Below, piece after piece: positions 8,178 to 13,068 of a DNA stretch of 13,068 nt. A model generated the notes under the pieces. It saw nothing but the letters and a program-made list of their open reading frames with translations, ran no database searches and was not told where the DNA came from. Location: the NCBI GenBank assembly GCA_963837775.1, contig CAWIOX010000022.1, positions 1 to 13,068 on the forward strand. Direction: 5' to 3'. How positions within the stretch are numbered: position 1 is the stretch's first letter; every line of letters starts with the position of its first letter. Made by a program: the position numbers and the translations under genes. Origin of the DNA: CAWIOX01 sp963837775. Lineage in GTDB: Bacteria > Pseudomonadota > Gammaproteobacteria > Burkholderiales > Burkholderiaceae_D.

Positions 8178-8600
8178 GTGCAATTCAAAGAGCAGGGCGG
8201 CAAGGTCCAGGTATTGGTATATGTTGGGTACGACAAGGTCAAATGCCGTGCCATCGTGAAGATGGTCGGGTCGTTTGACAAGTACACTTACAAGCCTTCT
8301 GCAGGCTTGCTCGACAAGCTGACAGTCGAGCAAAGGGATGAATTGCAGGCGGAGTGCGACAAAAGACGACAGATTGCACTGGGCCTGAACCGCAAGCATT
8401 ACATCAACTCCGTGGCCGCTAATCTGCGCGGCGCTAGCGACGCCCTCAATGGCGACGTGCCGATGACTGCCGAACAGGCGGCAGAGGTCTGGGCCGCGAT
8501 GGGCGATCTGGTCAAGGCAATGCGCAAGGCCGGGCATGTGCGGCCAGCCAAAGTCAAATCCGTCACCGAAAACCCAAGACAGGCATCGCTGATCGAGTGA
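8178..8600 (+). CDS. Unrecognised 140-residue protein, GTG start
   Basis: I do not recognise this family. The chosen GTG has AAAGGG at 8163-8168, nine bases upstream. Starting further upstream would translate through the 8100-8144 hairpin and give a low-complexity arginine-rich extension, so the GTG is preferred. The protein opens with strand-like sequence (GGKVQVLVYVGYDKVKCRAI, then VKMVGSFDKYTY), continues with a charged helical part (LDKLTVEQRDELQAECDKRRQ) and ends in a helical stretch (EQAAEVWAAMGDLVKAMRKAGH) and a basic tail. No signal peptide or membrane segment is visible, so it should be cytoplasmic. The opening faintly recalls the N-termini of IS1634-type transposases (a short strand, then a phrase like VKMLGSFD), but it has no catalytic domain and this is not a claim of homology. 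Codon use looks like its neighbours. Confidence 0.7.
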   Translation: MQFKEQGGKVQVLVYVGYDKVKCRAIVKMVGSFDKYTYKPSAGLLDKLTVEQRDELQAECDKRRQIALGLNRKHYINSVAANLRGASDALNGDVPMTAEQAAEVWAAMGDLVKAMRKAGHVRPAKVKSVTENPRQASLIE

Positions 8601-8800
8601 TGCTGAAATCCTCGACATTTCTCCCGTTGCGCACCGCATCCTGCGCCTTCGTATAGCTTCAATCCACAGTTGATATTCCGGAACGGCAGTGTCCGGTTAA
8701 AAACTGAATGCATTCAATTGTTTTTTGAATGTGGGTATTGACGCCGGCAAGCCTAAGCACTCCCGTCAAGGCGCCGACGCCTCTCCCTGGCCCATCACGT
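8601..8800. other. Intergenic gap between convergent genes with a 12-bp palindrome
   Basis: No gene was seen in these 200 bases between the convergent genes at 8600 and 8801. At 8705-8716 there is a perfect palindrome, TGAATGCATTCA, followed by a run of six T (8721-8726) and a further TTGAATG. A small stem AGGCG/CGCCT (8771-8784) precedes the end of the Sel1 gene but lacks a T tail. The palindrome could be a regulator site or chance. Confidence 0.35.
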
Positions 8801-9337
8801 TCACTGATGGCCAATGCGCAAGAACTCGATGGCGTCCGGGTTGCCGTCCCTTGCCGCCGCCTCAAACCACTTGACTGCCTCTATCTCATTCTTGGACACG
8901 CCCCTGCCTTGGTGCAAGGCGCGGGCATAGTGAAATTTGCCGAGCGTCGCATAAGGGGAATCGCCACTCATGGCAGCCCGACGCACCAACTCGGCGGCGG
9001 CGGCCAGGTCTGGCGGCCGGCCACCGGCGCCATCCTCCAGCGCCGACGCTTTCCAGATCATCGCCCCCACATAACCAGCCGCGATGCACTTGTCAAAAAT
9101 CTTGTAAGCGGACTCGTAATCGCCACATTTTGCCAACTCATAGCCCGCGCTGCACACCCCGGGACTGGCAGCTTGTTCAAGTGCATGTTCCACAGTCTGA
9201 TCCCCGACGACGTGCGCCAGATCGGCGGCCACGCCGGTCTGGGGGGCGGGGCCGCCGCAAAAGCGATTATCTCCGGCGTGCGCATAAGCAGCGGCAAGGC
9301 CCAAGGCCAGCAGGCCAAGCTGAATGACTTTTTTCAT
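8801..9337 (-). CDS. Secreted Sel1-like repeat protein
   Basis: A 178-residue protein with a clear signal peptide (MKKVIQLGLLALGLAAAYAHA, cut near residue 21), so it should be periplasmic or exported. The mature part holds alpha-solenoid repeats of the Sel1 class. One begins at about 73 (DYESAYKIFDKCIAAGYVGA) and a second around 110-130 (LAAAAELVRRAAMSGDSPYA). The clearest, 135-168, carries the hallmarks ARALHQGRGVSKNEIEAVKW and FEAAARDGNPDAI. Four cysteines (27, 62, 71, 84) lie in the exported part and could form disulfides. Sel1 proteins usually act as adaptors in protein-protein contacts, often in stress or envelope signalling; no partner is evident here. The ribosome-binding site is weak (GGGAACGGA about ten bases upstream). 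It stands alone, convergent with the 8178 gene. Confidence 0.85.
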   Translation of the reverse strand: MKKVIQLGLLALGLAAAYAHAGDNRFCGGPAPQTGVAADLAHVVGDQTVEHALEQAASPGVCSAGYELAKCGDYESAYKIFDKCIAAGYVGAMIWKASALEDGAGGRPPDLAAAAELVRRAAMSGDSPYATLGKFHYARALHQGRGVSKNEIEAVKWFEAAARDGNPDAIEFLRIGHQ

Positions 9338-9603
9338 GAGTTTGTATCCGTTCCCAGTTGTCGTGACGTGCCATATTGCACTTCATCAGTCGACATTCTA
9401 GAAAGCGAATCACAGCCATGAAAACAGATAATTGCCTCGAACTGCATAGGCAATTTGCCCGGCTTTCGATTCCGTCCCGAAAAATGCATTGCGGGCAAAA
9501 CACCCGGATTCTTGCGGGCAGAATTCCGTATAAAAATAGTCCGGCCACACGTTTAATGACGAAGGCAATTGGCCAATAACGCAATTCGAAGGAGATATTT
9601 CAG
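9338..9603. promoter_or_regulatory. Divergent control region of the Sel1 and cupin genes with repeats
   Basis: No gene is supported in these 266 bases. They must hold the promoters of both flanking genes. Visible structure: an inverted repeat ATTGCCT/AGGCAAT (9431-9437, 9448-9454), and a 9-base direct repeat TTGCGGGCA at 9489-9497 and 9512-9520 (23 bases start to start, about two helical turns). TATAAA at about 9529-9534 is a possible -10 for the cupin gene. Two repeats on one face of the helix just upstream of a promoter is a common operator layout, but no regulator can be named. Confidence 0.4.
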
Positions 9604-10056
9604 ATGACACCCACCCATTTCGATGATCATGCGATTCACTGGAACCGCTTTGGCGACTTTGTTCCTGCCTTTCACTACACCATCCTTGATGTGAATGAGA
9701 AAAGTCGGATCGTCGACGTGCTGTTCAAGTTGCCCGCCAACGAACAAATCGTTCTGCATCGTCATCGAGCGCTCAACCACACCTTCGTCGTGCAGGGACA
9801 GCACCGGCTATATGAAACCGATGGCAGCCTGCGCGAAGCCCGATTGACGGGCAGCTACACCGTCTCGCCAGCCAGCGAGCAGCCGCACCGGGAAGGGGGC
9901 GGAGAGCAGGACGCCATCGTCTTCTTCAGCATCCGGCCTGGCAACGATGAAGTGCTCTACGAGCTGCTCGATGATGCACTCAATCCGCTCGGGACGATCA
10001 CCTTCCAGACGCTGGTGGAGCTTTATCAGGCACAACGGGCGAGCGCGCCAGGCTGA
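9604..10056 (+). CDS. Small cupin-domain protein
   Basis: A 150-residue single-domain cupin, cytoplasmic (no signal peptide). The ATG has a strong AAGGAG (9589-9594) nine bases upstream. The barrel is visible as EQIVLHRHRALNHTFVVQGQ (about 47-66), with likely metal ligands H52, H54 and H59, the conserved G65, then GSYTVSPASEQPHREG (83-98) with the fourth ligand candidate H95, and the closing strand DAIVFFSIRPG. The usual glutamate of cupin motif 1 appears replaced by N58/H59, so metal preference is open. The family includes ChrR-like sensors, isomerases and dioxygenases, so the reaction cannot be assigned. It converges on the second response regulator with 21 bases between the stop codons. 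Confidence 0.85.
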   Translation: MTPTHFDDHAIHWNRFGDFVPAFHYTILDVNEKSRIVDVLFKLPANEQIVLHRHRALNHTFVVQGQHRLYETDGSLREARLTGSYTVSPASEQPHREGGGEQDAIVFFSIRPGNDEVLYELLDDALNPLGTITFQTLVELYQAQRASAPG

Positions 10057-10077
10057 CAATCGTTGCGCAGACCGATC

Positions 10078-10713
10078 TCAGATCAGTCCGAGCTTGAGGG
10101 CGACCCGGGTTAATTCAATGTCGCTGCGCACCCCGAGCTTGGCCTTGATCTGGTAGTGACAGTTCTGCACCGTCTTGGCAGTGATTGACAGGCGTGTGCC
10201 GATATCGTCCGAGCTGCAGCCGTCCAGCAGCAGGCGCAGTATCTCGAACTCGCGCGGTGATAACTCGGCGAGTGGTTCACTGGACCGATCGAGCAGCGCA
10301 AGCGCCAGCTCGGGCGCGATGTCCGGGCTGATCACCTGGCGTCGTGCCGCCACTTGGTACACCGCGCCCACCAGCACATCCGGCGGGCTGCTCTTGGTCA
10401 CATAGCCGAGAGCGCCCGCACGCAGCGACTGCGTGGCAAAAATAGGCTCCCGGTGCATCGTGAAGACCAGAATGCGCACCCCCGCATCGCGTTGAACCAG
10501 GCGGCGGATCAGCTCCACGCCACCCATGTCCGGCAAGCCGAGGTCGAGCACCAGAACATCCGGCGCAAGCAGCCGATACTGGTCGAAAGCCTCGCGGGCG
10601 GTGGCCGCCTCACCGACGATCGTCAGGTCCGGCCGGGATTCCAGCAGGCGGCGGTAGCCCTCGCGCACCACCGCATGATCATCCACCAGCAGCAAGCGTG
10701 TCTTGTTAAGCAT
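10078..10713 (-). CDS. NarL/FixJ-type (LuxR-family) response regulator
   Basis: A complete 211-residue transcriptional regulator. The receiver domain has acidic D11/D12, phosphoacceptor D57 (VLVLDLGLPD), T85 and K107 (YVTK). The C-terminal LuxR-type helix-turn-helix spans about 150-211 (LSPREFEILRLLLDGCSSDD, recognition helix around ITAKTVQNCHYQIKAKLGV). The cysteine in TVQNCH replaces the residue just before the common histidine; whether this matters is unknown. The ATG has AAAGGA six bases upstream and overlaps the end of the kinase gene by 8 bases, so the two are co-translated and cognate. The layout resembles MoxX/AgmR-type regulators of alcohol oxidation, but no such target gene is in the window. 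Confidence 0.95.
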   Translation of the reverse strand: MLNKTRLLLVDDHAVVREGYRRLLESRPDLTIVGEAATAREAFDQYRLLAPDVLVLDLGLPDMGGVELIRRLVQRDAGVRILVFTMHREPIFATQSLRAGALGYVTKSSPPDVLVGAVYQVAARRQVISPDIAPELALALLDRSSEPLAELSPREFEILRLLLDGCSSDDIGTRLSITAKTVQNCHYQIKAKLGVRSDIELTRVALKLGLI

Positions 10714-12112
10714 TATTGTTCCTTTGTGTACTCATTGCTTCGGCTGGAAACTCCGCCTGCACCCGCATTCCCTGCGGAGACAGCGCTGCGATGGCAAAGC
10801 GACCACCGAGAGCGGCGACCCGCTCATTCATCCCCAGCACGCCCAGTCCGCTGCCGGCGGTGCTTGGCTTGCGCTCTGCGCCATCGTCTTCCACGCTGAG
10901 GGTGCAGCGGATCGCCGCCCGGCCCAGGCGCACCGTCACCTTGCGGGGTGCGCCGTGGCGCAAGGCATTGGTCAGGCTCTCCTGCGCGATTCGGTACAGG
11001 CTCACGGTGAGGTCATCCGGCAGATCGTCGATCTCCCCTTCGATCAGCAGGTCGAAGCTGCAGCCTGTCAGGCGGCGCTGCCAGCCGCCCACCAGTTGCT
11101 CCAGCCCGGCGCGCAGGCCGAACTCCTCTAATCCCACCGGCCGCAACTGGCACAGGATGCCTTGCAGCGACTCCATCATGTGGGCAGTCACCGCTGCAAT
11201 GGACTGGGCGGCGGGCAGCAGTTCGGGCTGATGTTCCTGCGCCCGCCCGGTGATGAACGCCGCCTCGGCGCCGATGGAAGTCAGGCATTGGCCAAATTCG
11301 TCGTGCAGCTCCCGCGCCAGGTGGCGGCGCTCCTCCTCCCGCACGGCGAGCAGGCGCTGGGCCAAGTGACGCTGGTCAGCCATGGTCTTTTGCAGGCGCT
11401 CGGTCAGGTGGTCGAAACCGGCGGCAATGCGGTGCAGCTCGATGAGGCTGGGGCGCGGCATGCGGGCAGAAAGATCTCCCGCCTCCATGCGCTCCAGCAC
11501 TGCCAATATCTGGTCTGTCGGCTGCAGGGCGCGGCGCACCGGCAGATAAATGAGCAGATTGAGGGCGAGAATGCCGATAGCCATTCCGAGCACGGTGCGT
11601 ATCTGATGCCACACCGCCAAGGCCTCGCTGTCCAGGTCGGGCGTAACGACGAACTCGCCTACCTTAAACCCCGGATACTGACCAATCGCGCCCCGGTAAT
11701 GAATCTCCGGCCCGATCAGGTGGCCAAGGACCCAGCGCACCGCCGCCGGAGGATCGGACTTCTCTCCGAAGCAGCGCTGAACAATGGGTTGCTTGTAGAT
11801 ATCGCTCACCTCTACGCAGATGCCGAGCAGTTGCCCGATACCATCCAGCGACGCTAGTTCCAGTCCTTCCAGACTATGCCGGAACGTCCCCCGCGGCTGG
11901 ACTGCTTCGCCGGCAATCAGGCGCGCCACTGTGCTGCCGGTATGGTCGATATGAACGCGTATGCGTTCCCGGGCCTGATAGAGCACAACCCCGGCGGCGA
12001 AAATACCAATGGCAAGCGCAAACAGTGTTATCCGCAGTAATAAATGGCGTTTGAGATCGATGCCGTTTTCACGCTCTGCGGGCGAAAATTTGTCTGAAAA
12101 ATCTTGCGGCAT
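10706..12112 (-). CDS. NarL-family sensor histidine kinase with periplasmic domain and HAMP
   Basis: A 468-residue inner-membrane kinase. The ATG has GGAG at 8 bases (12121-12124 on the plus strand). Transmembrane segment about 25-45 (LLLRITLFALAIGIFAAGVV), periplasmic domain about 46-170, second transmembrane segment about 172-190, HAMP about 190-245, HisKA_3 with H270 (ARELHDEFGQ), HATPase with N382 (TNALRH), DDG at 409-411 and GLGVLGMNER (422-431). The catalytic boxes are all present, although DDG is followed by AERKPSTAG, a shortened lid loop. The periplasmic part (STVARLIAGEA, then ICVEVSDIYKQPIVQRCFGE) looks like the domain shared by MoxY and LapD-type proteins; this assignment is tentative. 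The gene overlaps its cognate regulator by 8 bases. It is divergent from the decayed LysR gene. Confidence 0.93.
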   Translation of the reverse strand: MPQDFSDKFSPAERENGIDLKRHLLLRITLFALAIGIFAAGVVLYQARERIRVHIDHTGSTVARLIAGEAVQPRGTFRHSLEGLELASLDGIGQLLGICVEVSDIYKQPIVQRCFGEKSDPPAAVRWVLGHLIGPEIHYRGAIGQYPGFKVGEFVVTPDLDSEALAVWHQIRTVLGMAIGILALNLLIYLPVRRALQPTDQILAVLERMEAGDLSARMPRPSLIELHRIAAGFDHLTERLQKTMADQRHLAQRLLAVREEERRHLARELHDEFGQCLTSIGAEAAFITGRAQEHQPELLPAAQSIAAVTAHMMESLQGILCQLRPVGLEEFGLRAGLEQLVGGWQRRLTGCSFDLLIEGEIDDLPDDLTVSLYRIAQESLTNALRHGAPRKVTVRLGRAAIRCTLSVEDDGAERKPSTAGSGLGVLGMNERVAALGGRFAIAALSPQGMRVQAEFPAEAMSTQRNNNA

Positions 12113-12164
12113 ATCTTCTGCTCCAGCATCCCCGTAAACGACGTGGAATATACCATGTCAGTTT

Positions 12165-12180
12165 CCGGGAATCATCCCGG
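12165..12180. repeat. Short perfect hairpin between kinase and LysR remnant
   Basis: CCGGGA (12165-12170) pairs exactly with TCCCGG (12175-12180) around a four-base loop ATCA. It lies 53 bases before the kinase start, in the only gap that can hold the kinase promoter, and has no T run. It could be an operator-like site or chance in GC-rich DNA. Confidence 0.35.
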
Positions 12181-12185
12181 CCGGC

Positions 12186-12893
12186 ATGCGCAAGGCAGCC
12201 GGTCGAAGGTCGGGATCAGCCCTCATCTGCCGGCATTCACGCAGCGTGCTCCGGGGCAGGTGCCCGATTGCGCAATGTGCGGCGGTAAGTGCCAACTGCG
12301 ATGAAGGCTTTGTGGAGAACTTCGGGCCGGAGCTCATTGCCCGCGTCGGCGCGGAGGCTCCCGGCGTGCGGCTCTGTTTCGTGCAGAAGCCAAACAAAGA
12401 CAGTACGTCACTTCGCGATGGGGCCGTCGATCTGGAAACCGGCGTGGTGGGGAGCGCGATGGGCCCGGAGGTGCGGGCGCAGGCCTTGTTCCGGGATCGT
12501 TTCATTGGCGTCGTGCGAATCGGGCACGCGCTGAGCCAGGGCGAGATCACTCCCGCCCGTTATGCGACCGGCAGGCACATCTGCGTCTCGCGCCGAGGTC
12601 TCGCCAACGGACCGATTGATGAAGCCTTGAAGCCGTTCGGGCTGGAACGGGAGATCGTCACGATCGTCGGTGGCTTTTCGAGCGCACTGGCTTTGGCTCG
12701 GGCCTCCGACCTGATCGCCAGTGTTCCCGAGCGACACACCGCCAACCTGCGCGCCGGAATGCATAGTTTTCCGCTTCCGGTCGCCACGCCCGAGATCACG
12801 GTTTCGTTGCTCTGGCATCCGCGGCTGCATGCCGATCCAGCGCATCGCTGGTTGCGCGGCCTCGTTCTGGATACCTGCGCGGCGATCCGCTGA
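12186..12893 (+). pseudogene. LysR-type transcriptional regulator remnant, effector-binding domain only
   Basis: From about 12303 the frame encodes a well-preserved LysR-type effector-binding domain: EGFVENFGPELIARVGAEAP, DGAVDLETGVVG, LFRDRFIGVVRIGHALSQGE, PIDEALKPFGLEREIVTIVG and SVPERHTANLRAGMH, reaching a normal C-terminus. The roughly 90-residue N-terminal winged helix-turn-helix is absent, and I cannot find it in any frame upstream before the kinase begins. Before 12303 only damaged linker traces remain: VLRGR (12246 on, same frame), then LRNVRR (12268-12285, shifted by one), then a 17-base stretch where about 21 would be expected before EGF. At least two indels plus loss of the DNA-binding domain make this a true pseudogene. 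If expressed it could not bind DNA by itself. Confidence 0.85.
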
Positions 12894-13068
12894 AGGGCTA
12901 AATTTCCCGCAGTCAGAGTGCTATAGCGTGGACATGGCACTCATCATCGTCGGACCTGGCCCACCTATCGCCGCCTAGCAGCCATTCATTGAATTTGATC
13001 AAATAAAAAAATTAATCCATCGATTAACTGTTTGTTTTGAAATAAAACTTCCTTAAATTTTGTAAATA
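12894..13068. other. AT-rich end of the window, no gene seen
   Basis: Nothing codes convincingly here. From about 12985 the DNA becomes strongly AT-rich and holds two small palindromic elements: TTTGATCAAA (12994-13003) and TTAATC/GATTAA (13012-13017, 13022-13027). Such composition is typical of a promoter region, so a gene may start just to the right of the window. Confidence 0.5.

Noticed and set aside
9376..9579. 67-codon open frame upstream of the cupin gene
   Set aside because: No ribosome-binding site, low-information basic sequence, and it covers the likely promoter and repeats.
11162..11857. 231-codon plus-strand open frame inside the second kinase gene
   Set aside because: Antisense shadow of the kinase; no domain seen.
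12721..12978. 85-codon open frame overlapping the end of the LysR remnant
   Set aside because: Out of frame with the preserved effector domain and without start signals.
1..13068. CRISPR array, tRNA, rRNA, insertion sequence or prophage
   Set aside because: Read for regularly spaced repeats, cloverleaf-like genes, terminal inverted repeats and transposase or integrase motifs; none could be supported.

Overview
The window looks like chromosomal DNA of a betaproteobacterium, most likely Burkholderiales and plausibly Oxalobacteraceae (Herminiimonas/Collimonas/Herbaspirillum-like). The reasons are the moderately high GC content with AT-rich gaps, a Tar-type chemoreceptor ending without a CheR-docking pentapeptide, several NarL-type two-component pairs, a periplasmic solute-binding protein without its permease, and a ~690-residue fused enoyl-CoA hydratase/3-hydroxyacyl-CoA dehydrogenase. 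The taxonomic call is inference; no rRNA, tRNA, CRISPR array, transposase or phage gene was seen.

Layout. 1-357: non-coding, with a strong hairpin at 54-80 and a promoter-like AT-rich stretch. 358-2157 (+): chemoreceptor whose periplasmic dCache domain carries the complete amino-acid-binding signature of the PctA type. 2195-4197 (-): a NarL-type pair, with a Cache-domain histidine kinase followed by a LuxR-type response regulator that is broken by one frameshift. 4481-5791 (+): a LivJ/LivK-type solute-binding protein, divergent from the kinase and closed by a clear intrinsic terminator. 5925-8008 (+): the fused beta-oxidation enzyme, broken by two single-base insertions. 8100-8144: a perfect 17-bp hairpin. 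8178-8600 (+): an unrecognised 140-residue protein with a GTG start. 8801-9337 (-): a secreted Sel1-repeat protein. 9604-10056 (+): a small cupin. 10078-12112 (-): a second, intact NarL-type kinase/regulator pair. 12186-12893 (+): a decayed LysR-type regulator that has lost its DNA-binding domain. 12894-13068: AT-rich, no gene seen.

How the parts may work together. The left half (chemoreceptor, Cache kinase with regulator, solute-binding protein) reads as a small-molecule sensing neighbourhood: one protein senses amino acids for chemotaxis, one senses a ligand for transcription, and one binds a periplasmic solute. The divergent kinase and binding-protein genes share one 283-bp control region, so the binding protein is the natural candidate target of the two-component system. 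In the right half the cupin and the second two-component system converge and need not be related.

Reliability. Three single-base insertions interrupt two otherwise well-preserved genes, and a third gene is truncated and shifted. Either the sequence contains insertion errors or this is a region of recent gene loss. I did not find a convincing undescribed system; the most useful leads are the sensing neighbourhood, the frameshift pattern, the 8100-8144 hairpin and the orphan 140-residue protein.
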